Positions 25,054 to 36,400 of a stretch of DNA of 64,000 nt are shown one piece after another. Every line of letters begins with the position of its first letter. The stretch's first letter is position 1. Below the pieces are notes generated by a model. It saw only the letters and a list, made by a program, of their open reading frames with translations. It did no database searches and was not told the DNA's origin. The stretch is taken from positions 35,955 to 99,954 of the forward strand of contig JAGOMA010000019.1 in NCBI GenBank assembly GCA_017993775.1, read 5' to 3'. Both the position numbers and the translations under genes were made by a program. Source of the stretch: Chloroflexota bacterium. GTDB lineage: Bacteria > Chloroflexota > Anaerolineae > Promineifilales > Promineifilaceae.

Positions 25054-26043
25054 ATGAAACAACTGCGTGGGATATTCATTTTGGGGCTGTTGATGCTCCT
25101 GTTGGCGGCTTGTGGTAAGGATACCGATTCCTCTGCACCCACGAGTGTGCCGCTGGCTTCCGTATCGCCCAATGAGACGGCGCCGGAGCAGGCTGCGCCG
25201 CCAACGGCCGTGCCCACGGATACGGCCGTTCCGCCCACGCCCACGCCCACCGAACCCCTGGCCGCAACCGTCAACGGTCAGCCCCTGTATTTGTCGGTGT
25301 ACGAACAAGAGTTAGCCCGCTATGAACAGGCGCAAAGCCAGATGGAAACGGCCGTGCCAACCCCCGATTATCACGATCAGGTTTTGCAAGCGTTGATTGA
25401 GCGGGTCTTGATTGCCCAGGCTGCTCAAGCCGCCGGAATTGTTGTCACGCCGGCGATGGTCGATGAAAAACTGGCCGAGCTGCGAACAGCCGCCGGCGGC
25501 GAGGACAGCTTTAATGCCTGGTTGGCCACCAATCAGTGGAGTGAAGCAGAATTCCGCGAAGCGTTAGCGGCGGAAATGATCGCCGGTCAGATGCGTGATC
25601 AGGTGACGGCCGACGTGCCGCGCGCGGTGGAGCAGGTTCGCGCGCGTTACATTCAGGTAGATGACGCCGCCCTGGCGCAGGAAGTGTGGCAGCGCGCCCA
25701 GAATGGCGACGATTTTGCGTTTCTGGCGCAGCAATATTCGTTGGACCGGGTGACGGGCGACATTGGCGGCGATCTGGGCTTTTTTGCGCGCAACTCGCTG
25801 CTGGTGCCGGCGGTGGAAGAGGCCGCGTTTGCCTTGCAGCCGGGCCAGGTGAGCGATGTGGTTGCCCTGACGGGAGATGACGGCCGTCAGACCTTCTACA
25901 TCGTGCAAGTGATTGAGCGTGATCCCCAACGCGGTTTAGAGCCGGACATGCAATATGTGCTGCTGCAAGCTGATTTTGAAGCCTGGTTGGCCGATTTATG
26001 GCAGCAAGCCGACATTGTTATCATGGTAAATAACGGCGCATGA
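25054..26043 (+). CDS. Parvulin-type peptidyl-prolyl isomerase lipoprotein (PrsA/SurA-like)
   Basis: The protein has 329 residues. The N-terminus is a lipoprotein signal with lipobox LAAC (cleavage before the Cys in MLLLAACGKD). A Pro/Thr linker follows, then a SurA_N-like helical domain (about 70-180) and a parvulin domain (about 180-290) with AQQYSLDRVTGDIGGDLGFFARN and PGQVSDVVALTGDDGRQTFYIVQVIE. It should act outside the cytoplasmic membrane as a folding helper for secreted proteins, such as the surface proteins coded downstream. No clear ribosome site. Confidence 0.87.
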   Translation: MKQLRGIFILGLLMLLLAACGKDTDSSAPTSVPLASVSPNETAPEQAAPPTAVPTDTAVPPTPTPTEPLAATVNGQPLYLSVYEQELARYEQAQSQMETAVPTPDYHDQVLQALIERVLIAQAAQAAGIVVTPAMVDEKLAELRTAAGGEDSFNAWLATNQWSEAEFREALAAEMIAGQMRDQVTADVPRAVEQVRARYIQVDDAALAQEVWQRAQNGDDFAFLAQQYSLDRVTGDIGGDLGFFARNSLLVPAVEEAAFALQPGQVSDVVALTGDDGRQTFYIVQVIERDPQRGLEPDMQYVLLQADFEAWLADLWQQADIVIMVNNGA

Positions 26044-26131
26044 TGGTTAATCATGACAAAATCCATGGTTTGGTCGCCGATCCTGTTTGGGGGCGTAGAG
26101 CCATACCCCAATTAAGATTCGGGAACAAGAA

Positions 26132-26950
26132 TTGAGTCGCACCAGGAAGCAGCAAACCGGATGTGTTGGCAGTTTGTTGAACGTGTTGACAGCCGCGCTT
26201 TTGTCTTTGGCGCTGCTGTTGATTGTGTTGTTTTTGTTGATGTTGGTGTGGCCGACGGGTCGGGAAACGGCCGTGAATCTGGCCGCCCGCGTGCAGCGAC
26301 AGTGGCAGGGTGAATTACCAACCAGCACGCCGCTGCCAACAGCGGCCAGTCTGGCTGTGCTGCCAACCCTGACGGCGACGCCATTACAGCCAACCTGGAC
26401 GCCGCTGCCACCTCAGGCCACAGCCACGGCCCGGCCTACAACCACTTCTCGCCCGACGTATACGCCATCGCCGGTGCCCACATTCCCCACACGGACCCCA
26501 ACCCCCACCCACACGCCGACGCCTTCCAATACCCCCACTGAAACGCCGCCCGGTCCTTCACCCACGGCCAGCGCTACGCGTTCGCAGTATCTGTTCACCA
26601 AATCGAATACCAGCCCGTTCTATTTGCAAAATTACGCCAATAATGCGGGCTGTGGTTGGATGGGCATTGCCGGTGAGGTGTTGGATTTGTCGGGCAATCC
26701 GGTGGCGGCGGGCAGTTATGTGGTGCATGTGTGGGGCAGCGGCGTGGATTCGCGGCTGCAAGTGGGCAGCGCGCCGGATTACAGCCCGTCTGGGTGGGAG
26801 CAGTTTTTATTTGATTCGCCAGTGATTCGGGATTATGAAGTGCAGTTAGAATCGTCGAGTGGTACGGCCGTTTCCCAGGCTTACCGCGTGCAAACCAGAG
26901 CCAGTTGCAACCAGAACCTTGTCCGTTTCGATTTTGTGCAAAATCATTGA
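26132..26950 (+). CDS. Membrane-anchored extracellular protein with Pro/Thr-rich stalk
   Basis: The product has 272 residues. A basic N-terminus precedes one hydrophobic segment (about 14-42). About 100 residues of Pro/Thr/Ser-rich stalk (PTPTHTPTPSNTPTETPPG type) lead to a C-terminal domain of about 110 residues with alternating beta pattern and two Cys (NAGCGWMGIAG and RASCNQN) that could form a disulfide. Similar stalked proteins are common in Chloroflexota. Function unknown. The start is a TTG at 26132 after GGGAACAAG, so the N-terminus is uncertain. It ends convergent with the PPC lipoprotein gene, overlapping by seven bases. Confidence 0.65.
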   Translation: MSRTRKQQTGCVGSLLNVLTAALLSLALLLIVLFLLMLVWPTGRETAVNLAARVQRQWQGELPTSTPLPTAASLAVLPTLTATPLQPTWTPLPPQATATARPTTTSRPTYTPSPVPTFPTRTPTPTHTPTPSNTPTETPPGPSPTASATRSQYLFTKSNTSPFYLQNYANNAGCGWMGIAGEVLDLSGNPVAAGSYVVHVWGSGVDSRLQVGSAPDYSPSGWEQFLFDSPVIRDYEVQLESSSGTAVSQAYRVQTRASCNQNLVRFDFVQNH

Positions 26951-29064
26951 CGCGATACTGTGAGGGTGAACGCGCCGCCTTCGTCGAAAAATTCGTTGAC
27001 GACAATGCCCCAACGGCCGTTTTCCGGCAGTGTCAGGGTATAATTTTCTGGCTGTCCGGCCTGTCCGTCGTCGATGCGCAGGTAGGCACGGCCGTTTGGC
27101 GAAAGCAGCGTCAGGGCCAGGTCACTGCTGGCTGTTTCGGTAAGTAGTTCCAGATGAATCGTGTCGTTTTGCAAGCCATCAAAATAATAAACCAGACTTT
27201 GATCTGGCTCCAACACGCCGGAAACAGCGCTGTCTAATTGCAACACGCCCATGGCGACCGGCGTTGCCACAGGCAGCGCCGCCAGACGTATTTCATAATC
27301 GCCGGGCGCGCCGTTAAAATCGCGCACCAGAATAAGGTACTGCCCATTTTGTGGCAGTGTCAGGTCGATTAGTTCGTTTTCGCCCTGGAGGAAGGTGTCT
27401 TGGGCGGCGATGCGGTTGATGTTTTCATCCAACAGCCAGATTTCCAGGTCTAAGGTGGGATTAAGTGGTTTGACTTCGATCATGACCATGTCGCCGGTGC
27501 GCCCGCTGAAAAACCAGGCGTGGGCTTCGTGGGAACGCAGGCTTTCCTGGCGGATGTCGCCATAGACCAGATCACCGGCGTCGTAAAAATTAGACGTGCT
27601 CTCGCCGCCTTCGTCCAGCGACAGGGTGTAGGAGCCGCTGTTGCCGGCGAAGCTTTGCACAAGGATGGTGTATTCGCCGGTCGCGGGCAGTTCGAAGCCA
27701 GACACGACTTCGGCGTCGCCGCTGAACCCTTCGTCGAGGGCTACCAGTTGACGGCCGTCTGGCCCATACATATTGAGCAGGGCATCGAACCGTTCATCGG
27801 GCGTGACAACAATGCTTACCAGGTCGCCGGCCGTGCCGGTGAAGGTCCAAAACTGCTGCCCGTTCGGCGGCAGATCGCTCTGAATGCTTTGGCCGGGGTT
27901 AATTTGCCCGCCGCCGCTGAAAATGGGTGTGCCAGACAGCGTGAGGTCAAGCACATAACTGCCGGATTCACGGAAAAAATCGCTGACTTCGATGAGGTAA
28001 CGGCCGTTTTCCGTCAGCAGTAAGTCGGCGGCTGTTTCAATGTCGCCTGCGTACCCATGATCGATTTTGGCCACTGTTTGCCCGGCCGGATCGATGACGG
28101 TGAGGGTTAAATCGAGGTTGTTGGTTTCTGGTTTCAGGGAAATGGTGGCGTAGGCCGGTCCGGAATTGGTGAAGGTCCAGATGTCGTTGAGGTTATTGTC
28201 CAGACGGCCGTTAACTGTTTCCTGGTTGCTAATTTCCCCGGCGAGATGCAAACGGCCGTCGCCATTGGCCAGGCCGCTGTCCAGATTGTGCACGGCGATG
28301 GTCTCGATCATCTCGCTAAACAACGGTTGGTAGCGTTCCCATTCGGGTAGGGTGGCGCTGAAAATGTAGATGGCCTGAGCGTTGTTGAGGGGGGAAACGG
28401 CCGTTTCCGGCCCGGTTAGAAACAAAATTCGGGTGACAAGATTTTGCCCGCGTTCGGCAGAAAACAAGATTGGGTTGCCTAAAATATCGGCATACGCGCC
28501 GGCAATGCCCGGCAAGGAAATGGTTGTTATTTCGCTGACCTGACGATCTGTGGCCTGGATATTTTGCAGCACCCATTGCAATCCGGCTTCCGGCTGCGGC
28601 GCGGGGACGGTGAGATTGGTGATGAGTCCGGCCATAAACGCGCCGGTCTGGAAGTCTTTACCGGCTAACACGCTGCTGCCCACGCGCTCCGAATTCGCGG
28701 CCAGCAAATTTAGCAGGCCTAATGAACTGTTCAAGGCGGTGCTGTCTAGTTGCAGGCTGCTGGAGAAGTTTTCCCAATCAGGTGGAATGGCAATTTGCAG
28801 GCCAATGGCCTCGTCGCCAAGGAGCTGCCAATTTTTCAGGAAGTTGCTGGTGGGTTCTGGTGTGGGTTTGGGAGGTGGGGTGGGGGTTGGTTGGGGTTTG
28901 TTGCTGGTGGCGGTCGGTTGTTGGGCAACGGCCGTTGTCCCGGCTGAGTTGGTTACCGCTGGTTCCAGAAACGCCTGACTCCCGTTGTCTTCAGAAAGAG
29001 GTTGGCAGGATATCGTTGTGAACAGGATGCCAATAATCAGGCACGACCAGCCCTTTTTTCGCAT
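26944..29064 (-). CDS. Lipoprotein with four PPC (pre-peptidase C-terminal) domains
   Basis: The product has 706 residues. Lipoprotein signal with Cys20 (ILFTTISCQPL). A Pro/Thr linker is followed by an unrecognised domain of about 200 residues (LLGDEAIGLQIAIPPDWENF onward). Four tandem beta-sandwich domains then start at about 265, 375, 490 and 600. Each carries the PPC pattern (Y/F-x-F, DLxLxLxxxxG, NGRYxIxVxxFxxxxGxYxL). PPC domains usually accompany secreted peptidases, but no protease domain is present, so a binding or envelope role is likelier. ATG 29064 has AGAGGAGA upstream. The LCP gene lies upstream on the same strand, so they may form one unit. Confidence 0.8.
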   Translation of the reverse strand: MRKKGWSCLIIGILFTTISCQPLSEDNGSQAFLEPAVTNSAGTTAVAQQPTATSNKPQPTPTPPPKPTPEPTSNFLKNWQLLGDEAIGLQIAIPPDWENFSSSLQLDSTALNSSLGLLNLLAANSERVGSSVLAGKDFQTGAFMAGLITNLTVPAPQPEAGLQWVLQNIQATDRQVSEITTISLPGIAGAYADILGNPILFSAERGQNLVTRILFLTGPETAVSPLNNAQAIYIFSATLPEWERYQPLFSEMIETIAVHNLDSGLANGDGRLHLAGEISNQETVNGRLDNNLNDIWTFTNSGPAYATISLKPETNNLDLTLTVIDPAGQTVAKIDHGYAGDIETAADLLLTENGRYLIEVSDFFRESGSYVLDLTLSGTPIFSGGGQINPGQSIQSDLPPNGQQFWTFTGTAGDLVSIVVTPDERFDALLNMYGPDGRQLVALDEGFSGDAEVVSGFELPATGEYTILVQSFAGNSGSYTLSLDEGGESTSNFYDAGDLVYGDIRQESLRSHEAHAWFFSGRTGDMVMIEVKPLNPTLDLEIWLLDENINRIAAQDTFLQGENELIDLTLPQNGQYLILVRDFNGAPGDYEIRLAALPVATPVAMGVLQLDSAVSGVLEPDQSLVYYFDGLQNDTIHLELLTETASSDLALTLLSPNGRAYLRIDDGQAGQPENYTLTLPENGRWGIVVNEFFDEGGAFTLTVSRQ

Positions 29065-29111
29065 TGATCTCCTCTGCTAAGATGTTCGATTCAGTTGATG
29101 ACAAGCAATTA

Positions 29112-30548
29112 TTATTGACCGGGAACATGCCAATCGCTGCCCAGAATAATCAGCAGATCGTAATCCCCATCCGGGCTGCTGCCGCTGCTGACGTTAAGCG
29201 GCGGAATGCCCATCAATTGGATAAGGAAACGTTGGGTATTTGGGTGATCGCCATAATCAATAATTTGAGTCGTGCGATAAGTAGCTGCATCAGCGTTGCC
29301 GATTGCGGCGATATTGATATTTTGGGATTTCAGGAACGCTTCGGTGTCACCGGCCAAACCAAAAACAGGCGTGCCATTAAAGACAGCCACTCGCGCATTT
29401 TCGGCGGCCATTAGCGCCGGTAGATTTTGAATTTCAGGCGTGGGGATGACCGGGGCGGTGAATAATTCATTGCGCAGTTGGCGGATGTTGTCGCGGTTGG
29501 GAACCAAAACCTGACGGCCGTCGGGCGTCGTTTCGGCGTAGACATAATCATAGTCTATGACCGATGTATGGATACTGCTGCGCGGAATTTCTTGCACCAA
29601 TAGGGCCAACTGCATGGCCTCTTCCAGGGTCATGTCGGTTCGCACATTGTCTTGCAGCGTTTGCCACAAGGCGGGCGCTTTGGTAATGAGCGATGGCAGC
29701 ATATTCAAACTCAGCACACGGTCACGTACCGCCAAAACAACAGCTTGTTGGCGTCCGGCGCGGTCTACATCACCGCCAAATGTGGCGCGTGTGCGGGCAT
29801 ATTTAAGCGCGGTCTGCCCGTCTAAATGCTGGTCTCCCGCTTCAATCTGGAAGGGGTCGTAGCCATAACAGCGGTCCGGATATGTTTCGTCCGTGATGGC
29901 TTCAGGGGCGACAATGTCGATGCCGCCAATCTGATCCACAATTTCGACAAAGGCGTCAAAATTGACGGCCGCAAAATAATCAATTTTTACGCCGAGGAAA
30001 GCCTCGACTGTATCGACGGCCAGGGCGGGGCCGCCGCCGGGGTAGTCGTAGATTTCACCATAATAATTGGCTTGATTGATGCGGTCGACGCCGACGCTGG
30101 GGATTTCTACCCACATGTCGCGCGGCAGCGATAAGATACCCGCTGACAGGCCGACCGGATCGACCGTTACCAACATCATGCTGTCTGTGTGGGTGGGACC
30201 ATCTTCTTCACAACGCTGGTCGATGCCCAACATCAGGATGGTGACGCGTTCCTGACCGCTCCAGGGCTGCACGGAATCGGCGTTCAGGTTAATGGGTAAG
30301 GAATTGTTGTTTGTTTCCGGGGCATTGGCTGAGTCGTTGTTTGCCTGATCTGGCGTGCGTGGTTCTTCGACGCTGCCGAAATCAGGATTGGTGACTTCCC
30401 AGGCAGAGGTCATTTCTCGCACTGTTCGGAACAGCCAGATAGAACTGCCTACCAAGATGACTAATAGAATAATCCCCAGGATTCCGATAGCCCAAATAGG
30501 TAATTTAATTCGGGATTGGGGTCGACGTTTAGGCGAACTAGATGTCAT
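29112..30548 (-). CDS. LytR-CpsA-Psr (LCP) family protein with LytR_C domain
   Basis: The product has 478 residues. A short basic cytoplasmic tail and one membrane helix (about 17-42) lead to the LCP domain (about 100-300) with TILMLGIDQR, TDSMMLVTVDP, LSLPRDMWVEIP and the Arg-rich ARTRATFGGDVDRAGRQQAVV. A LytR_C domain (about 385-475, RVAVFNGTPVFGLAGDTEAFL) ends the protein. LCP enzymes transfer polyprenyl-linked glycans to peptidoglycan or other cell-wall acceptors outside the membrane. Substrates may come from the glycosyltransferase cluster at 10-18 kb, but that link is only inferred. Confidence 0.9.
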   Translation of the reverse strand: MTSSSPKRRPQSRIKLPIWAIGILGIILLVILVGSSIWLFRTVREMTSAWEVTNPDFGSVEEPRTPDQANNDSANAPETNNNSLPINLNADSVQPWSGQERVTILMLGIDQRCEEDGPTHTDSMMLVTVDPVGLSAGILSLPRDMWVEIPSVGVDRINQANYYGEIYDYPGGGPALAVDTVEAFLGVKIDYFAAVNFDAFVEIVDQIGGIDIVAPEAITDETYPDRCYGYDPFQIEAGDQHLDGQTALKYARTRATFGGDVDRAGRQQAVVLAVRDRVLSLNMLPSLITKAPALWQTLQDNVRTDMTLEEAMQLALLVQEIPRSSIHTSVIDYDYVYAETTPDGRQVLVPNRDNIRQLRNELFTAPVIPTPEIQNLPALMAAENARVAVFNGTPVFGLAGDTEAFLKSQNINIAAIGNADAATYRTTQIIDYGDHPNTQRFLIQLMGIPPLNVSSGSSPDGDYDLLIILGSDWHVPGQ

Positions 30549-30649
30549 AAACTTTCAAACCTTAAGGCAAATCTGCGCTAGGCATTATAACATAATTTGT
30601 GAATGAGGCAGGCAAGGAGGGAATTGGCGGGAGGCATTCAGGAAAAATT

Positions 30650-30680
30650 AACCTCGCAGGGGAATGTGCCCTGCGAGGTT
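30650..30680 (-). terminator. Terminator of gyrA
   Basis: A perfect 12-bp stem (30650-30661 with 30669-30680) and 7-nt loop, followed on the minus strand by TTAATTTTTCC. It sits 27 bases after the gyrA stop. Confidence 0.85.
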
Positions 30681-30707
30681 TTGGGGTTTAATTGATTGTA
30701 ATGGGTA

Positions 30708-33236
30708 TCAGGCGGGGTCTTCAGCTGGGGTGGTAGATGGGAGGTCAGGAACGGCCGTGTCTCCATTTTCCTCCTGACCATTCACCCGAGACAGTTTCCC
30801 TTCGCGCAGCACAGCCACCGAGGCGACTGAATTGCCGGGGCGCAGTTCCATCACCCGTACGCCTTGTGTAAGCCGGCTTTGCTGGGAGATGGTATCCGCT
30901 TCTGTGCGCAGAATGATGCCGTTGGTAGAAATGCAGGTGATTTCGTCTCCGGCGGTTACAACTCGCGCGCTGACAATTTTGCCGGTTCTTTCCGGCGAAA
31001 GGACCATCGCGCCCACGCCCTGGCCATACCGCCCTTGTTGGCGATATTCGTCTAAGGGCGTCCGTTTGCCGTAGCCCTTTTCGGTGATGATCAGCAGGTC
31101 ATCGCCGGGCGTTACCACATCGGCTCCGGCAATGCGGTCCCAGTCATCCAGGCTCATCGCTTTTACGCCGGCCGCGCCGCGGCCCATTGGGCGCACATCT
31201 TCCTCGCTAAAGCGGATGCCGCGCCCTTGTTCGCTGACCAAAATGATGTCTTGCTCGCCGTGGGTCAGTTTGACCCAATTGAGTTGGTCGCCGTCGTCCA
31301 GGGAGATGGCAATGAGACCGCTGGGACGGACGTTGTTGAACTGGTTGATTTCGACGCGTTTGATACGGCCGTTACACGTCACCATAATCAAATATTCCGC
31401 ATCGTCAAAATCTACCACCGGCAATGCGGCCGTGATCTTTTCCTCTGGCAGCAGCGGCAAAATGTTCATCAAATTGGTCCCTTTCGCTGTGCGGTCCAAT
31501 TCGGGGATTTCATAGGCTTTAATGGCATACACTTTGCCAAAATTCGAGAAGAACAAAATTGTATTCAGTGTGCCGGCCGCAAACAAATGCTCCAACTGGT
31601 CCTGATCGCGGGTGGTCATGCCAATCAGTCCCTTGCCGCCGCGCCCTTGCAGCCGGTACGCCGTCACCGGCGTCCGCTTGACATAACCGCGCTGGGTAAC
31701 GGAAATAAAGACATCCTCGTCCTTAATCAAATCTTCCATGTTAATGTCAGCGTCCAGGCCATAAGCAATTTGTGACCGGCGCGCATCGCCATATTGTTCC
31801 TTTAGGGCAAGTAAATCTTCTTTGATCAAGGCCAGGATTTTGCCTTTATCGGCCAGCAGCCCGCGCAAATACTCGATGTGGGCCGAAATCTCCCGGTACT
31901 CATCGTCGATTTTTTGCCGTTCTAGCGCCGCCAGCCGGCGCAGTTGCATGTCTAAAATGGCTGTGGCCTGCACTTCCGTCAGTCCGAAGCGGCTTACCAA
32001 CTGGTTGCGCGCCTCGTCCGCGTCATTGGAGCGACGAATGGTTTCGATCACTTCATCCAGGTGATCCAGGGCAATCAAGAGGCCTTCTAAAATGTGCGCC
32101 CGCTTCATCGCTTTGTCCAGATCAAACTGGGTTCTTCGGGTAATTACTTCCAGGCGATGGTCGATGTGAATTTGCAAAGCGCGTTTCAGCGAAAGCAAAC
32201 GGGGTTGTTTGTCTACCAGCGCCAGCATTTGCACGCCGAACGTCGTTTGCAGGGCTGTGTGTTTGAACAGTTGATTCAACACTTTCATCGGCTGGGTGCC
32301 GCGTTTTAATTCGACAATGATGGAGATGCCCTGTCGGTCGGAAGAGTCGCGCAAATCGGAAATATCAGGGATGACGCCGCTGGTAGCCAGCTCGGCAATC
32401 CGCTCGATGAGCATCGCCTTGTTGACCTGGAAGGGCAGTTCTTTGATGTTGATGCGCTGGCGGTCTGGTTTACCGGGCAATTCTTCAATTTCAGCCACCC
32501 CACGAATAATGACCCGGCCCCGGCCGGTGGCGTAGGCGTTGCGAATCCCTTCGATGCCTAAAATATGGCCGCCGGTGGGGAAGTCTGGCGCTTTGACAAA
32601 TTGCATCAAATCATCCAGTGTCACCTCTTCCCAATCGTCCTGATGGTCGATGAGGTGAATGATGGCATCGCAAACTTCATTAAGATTATGAGGTGGGATG
32701 TTGGTTGCCATGCCGACAGCGATACCTGATGAACCATTGAGCAGCAGGTTGGGCAGGCGAGCGGGTAGTAAATCGGGTTCGGGTAGGCTGTCGTCGAAAT
32801 TGGGGACAAATTCGACGGTGTTTTTGTCGATGTCTTCGAGTAGTTCGTTGGCAATGCGGCCGAGCCGCGCTTCGGTATAACGCATGGCGGCGGCGCTGTC
32901 GCCGTCGATGCTGCCAAAGTTGCCCTGGCCATCGACCAGCATATAGCGCATGGAAAAATCTTGGGCCATGCGGACCATGGCATCGTACACCGATGAATCG
33001 CCGTGTGGGTGGTATTTACCCAGCACTTCACCAACGATACGGGCGCTTTTGCGGTGTGGGGTGTTGTAGCGGATACCCATGTCGTGCATGGCATACAATA
33101 TTCGCCGGTGGACAGGCTTCAGGCCATCTCGCGCATCCGGCAAGGCGCGGGAGACGATGACGCTCATGGCGTAATCGAGGTAAGAATTTCGCATCTCCCG
33201 ATTGATGTCGATGGTGTTAACTGTTCCGATTTCCAA
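30708..33236 (-). CDS. gyrA: DNA gyrase subunit A
   Basis: The protein has 842 residues. The catalytic tyrosine is Y120 in [13 protein letters not shown], which makes the transient phosphotyrosine bond to DNA. The quinolone region [13 protein letters not shown] keeps Ser81 and Asp85. The C-terminal six-blade domain carries [10 protein letters not shown], the gyrase box, which favours GyrA over ParC. It works with GyrB, not in the window, to introduce negative supercoils. The start is a TTG at 33236 with GGAGG at good spacing. A transcript-end hairpin follows at 30650. The 200 bases upstream (33237-33436) hold only a small GCCACC/GGTGGC hairpin. Confidence 0.95.
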   Translation of the reverse strand: MEIGTVNTIDINREMRNSYLDYAMSVIVSRALPDARDGLKPVHRRILYAMHDMGIRYNTPHRKSARIVGEVLGKYHPHGDSSVYDAMVRMAQDFSMRYMLVDGQGNFGSIDGDSAAAMRYTEARLGRIANELLEDIDKNTVEFVPNFDDSLPEPDLLPARLPNLLLNGSSGIAVGMATNIPPHNLNEVCDAIIHLIDHQDDWEEVTLDDLMQFVKAPDFPTGGHILGIEGIRNAYATGRGRVIIRGVAEIEELPGKPDRQRINIKELPFQVNKAMLIERIAELATSGVIPDISDLRDSSDRQGISIIVELKRGTQPMKVLNQLFKHTALQTTFGVQMLALVDKQPRLLSLKRALQIHIDHRLEVITRRTQFDLDKAMKRAHILEGLLIALDHLDEVIETIRRSNDADEARNQLVSRFGLTEVQATAILDMQLRRLAALERQKIDDEYREISAHIEYLRGLLADKGKILALIKEDLLALKEQYGDARRSQIAYGLDADINMEDLIKDEDVFISVTQRGYVKRTPVTAYRLQGRGGKGLIGMTTRDQDQLEHLFAAGTLNTILFFSNFGKVYAIKAYEIPELDRTAKGTNLMNILPLLPEEKITAALPVVDFDDAEYLIMVTCNGRIKRVEINQFNNVRPSGLIAISLDDGDQLNWVKLTHGEQDIILVSEQGRGIRFSEEDVRPMGRGAAGVKAMSLDDWDRIAGADVVTPGDDLLIITEKGYGKRTPLDEYRQQGRYGQGVGAMVLSPERTGKIVSARVVTAGDEITCISTNGIILRTEADTISQQSRLTQGVRVMELRPGNSVASVAVLREGKLSRVNGQEENGDTAVPDLPSTTPAEDPA

Positions 33237-33436
33237 ATGAAACCTCCGCGATTTGGGCCTTGGTTGAGGGATTTATTTTCCGGCTTGTTGCATAAAAAAG
33301 GCCACCAAATATCAGGGTGGCAGACGACCCGAAATCATGATTTTTAACGTGGCCGATTATATCCTAATTTACGGGTTTTAACGAGTTTCATGAGGGATAG
33401 ATGAGGGGGGTTGATAGGTGGTACGGTGGGTGGGAT

Positions 33437-36400
33437 TTACGGCCGTTTCCCCACCATCGCCAGCGTTACGGCCGTCGCCAGATCCAGCCGTTTTCCAGCC
33501 GCCACAGCCTCTTGCTGCGCGTCGGCGGACAGTACGGCCGTCACCTCCGCCAGCACGTCTTGGGCCGCGTCCCGCACTTCTTGCGCCGTCGCTTTGTGGT
33601 TCTGAATAAAGGCCAACAACTGCTGGCCGATTTCGGCCTGCCCGCGTTTGACGGCCAGCGCCGCCATGACATTGAGCGCTTCCAGCGTCAATTTTGTATC
33701 GCCAGACTGCTGCGAGAGCGCCAGCCCTTCGTTTAATTCGTCGGCTGCCCGGGCCAGATCGCCCAGCGTTACCGAGACGCCGCCCAAACCAACCAGCGCA
33801 ACGGCCGTGCCCCGATCATCCTTTTGCTCCCGTTTCAGGGCCAGGCTTTCCAGCAAAAGCTGGCGCGCCTGAGCTGTGTCGCCTTGTTTAAGCGCCAGAC
33901 GTCCGGCGTTGGCCAGCGTGGTGGCTGCGCCGTGCGTATGGTTGATGGTTTTGAACAGGGCGCTGCACGTCAGGTAATGCGCCTGGGCTGTGGCAAAATC
34001 ACCGGTGGCCTGGGCCAAATTGCCCAAATTGTTCAGCGTCATGGCTTCGCCTAACTTATCGTTTAGCTGTTGGTAGACCTGGGCCGATTGGCGAAAATGA
34101 ATGCCAGCTTGTTCATAATCGCCCATAGCTTTGTAGCAGCTGCCCAAAAAATTATAGGCAAACGCGGTCCCATCATTGTCGCCGACGGCCTGAGCCAGAC
34201 GCAGGCTTTCCTGCGCAAGTTTGGCGGCTTGTTGGAAATCGCCGGCATAAAAGCGGGTGATGGCCACATAACCCAAAATCGCCGAGTGACGTTCCGCATC
34301 ATCGACCTGTGGCAAATAGGTCATGGCCGTGTCCAGCGCCTGCCGTGCTTGCTCTAACTGGCCGATATGGATGTGCAGCCGCGCTTTTCGGCTGAGCAGA
34401 TCACAAAAACCATGCGCGCTGTCTTTTGTTGGCGGCAGCGTTGCCAGCAGGTCGAGGGCAAATTGAAAGGCTTCGATGCCTTCCTGGAACCAACTTTGTA
34501 CGCTGTAGAAGCCGTGAAACGGCCGTGCCGCTTGTATTAGCTCTGCGCAATCCCGCTGTCTGGCCGCCCAATCCCAGGCAGCGCGTATATTGGGCAGGTC
34601 GGTCAGGATGGTTTGACGTTGGTCGGTTTCGTCGCCGCTGCCTTGCGCGGCCAACAAGTCCAGATAATACCTGGCGTGCCGTCCGGCGGTGGGTATTTCT
34701 TCAGCCGTGCGGCTGAGTTGCTGCGCGGCGTATTGGCGCAGAAGTTCGTGCATGTCGTAACGGCCGTCTGCCCGCCTGTGCAGCAGCGATTTGGCCGTCA
34801 GGGCCTCTATTTCTTTATATCCGGCCGTGGTCACTGCTTCTGCCGCTTCCCTGGAAAAACTGCCCTGAAAAACGGCCAATCGCGCAAAGACATCTTGTTC
34901 GACCGGTAATAAAAGCTGCCAGGAATGGTCAAACACGGCCGTCAGGCTGCGGTGCCGCGCCGGTACATTGCGCAGGCTCGTCGATAAAAAGTCCAGGTCT
35001 CCCTGAATCTGGTGGGCGATTTCTGAGCAGTTAAACTGCCGCGCCCAGGCGGCCGCCAGTTCAATCCCCAGCGGCTGACCATCCAGCAGGCGGCAAACCT
35101 GAGCCATCGCCTGGTAATCCCGCTCGTCTGGGGCAAAGTGATGGTTTACTCGCTCGGCCTGCTGTCGGAAAAGGCGAATGGCGCTGTAAGAATCCCAATT
35201 TTCGCCTGCCAGGCTTTCTGGAAAATGAAGCCCTCCCAGATCGAAAACCCACTCCTCTTGCAGTTGCAGCCGCGCCCGCGAGGTGACCAGCAGTTTGAGC
35301 AGCGGCGCTTCTTGCAGCAGCGTCAGCAGCATGTCTACGCCATCCAACGGGCCAAGATGTGGGCCAAAAAGATGCTCAAAATTATCCAGAACGAGCAGCA
35401 TTTCTCGCGGCCGTAAAAAAGCGCACAATTGAGCCATCGGGTCGGAGGAGCCTTGAAAGGTAAAGTTGCAGGCGTTGGCCACGGCCGTTGGCAGCAGCGC
35501 CGGGCCGTGAATCTCCGCCAGTGGCACATACCGGACGCCATGCAAAAACATCCCGGGATTGGCCGCAATCTCTCCGGCGACGGCCAGCGCCAGGCGCGTT
35601 TTGCCCATGCCGCCCGGCCCAAGCAGCGTCAGCAGGCGGCAGGTGGGCTGCCCCAGCCGCCGCCGCGCGTCGGCCAGCTCGCTGGTGCGGCCGACAAAAG
35701 GCGTGGCTTGCGGCGGCAAATTGTGCGGCGGTAGGGACCTGGCGGCCAGAATTTGTTCGTACAGTCTGATTGTTTCCTGGCCGGGCAGAACGTCTAATTC
35801 TTTGGCCAGCAGGGTTTTGTAGGCTTCGTAGTGGCGGAGGGCGGCGTTGAGACGGCCGTTTCGCGCCAGCAGCAGTATCTTGTCTCGGTTTGCGCGCTCA
35901 CTCAGATCATCCAGGCCGATCAGTTGGTTAACATAACCGAGCGCGACGGCGTATTCGCCTTGCGCCTGGCTGCGGTCCACCAACAGGCGCAGGGCGATGA
36001 TGGCCTGCCGCTGGAGCCGCTCCCGTTCCAGCGCCACCCATTCTTCAAACCCCCGGCTTTCACGCACGTAAAAGCCATCTAAGAAATCGCCACGATAGAG
36101 GGCGACGGCCGTTTCCAGCGCTTGAAGGCCAGCCGCTGAGAGCGTGCCATGCGGTCCCGGTTTGGTTTCCTGGTGTTGCAGCAGGCGCAAAAATTCGGCC
36201 GTATCCAGCCAATACTCACTTTCGTGGTTAAAAGCTACCGTGTGGCGGGTGATGATGAGGTAAGGTTTTAACCGGTTTCGCATACCCGAAAGCAAGGAGC
36301 GCAGGTTAGCCTGGGCCTGCTGCGGGTCGCGGTCGTCCCACAACAATTCGGCCAGGGTTTCGCGGGAAAACGGCCGTGTCTGGCATACCAAAAACGCCAG

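Noticed and set aside
30708..33236. Topoisomerase IV subunit A (parC)
   Set aside because: The C-terminal domain carries a GRGGKG gyrase box, and length and order of motifs fit GyrA.
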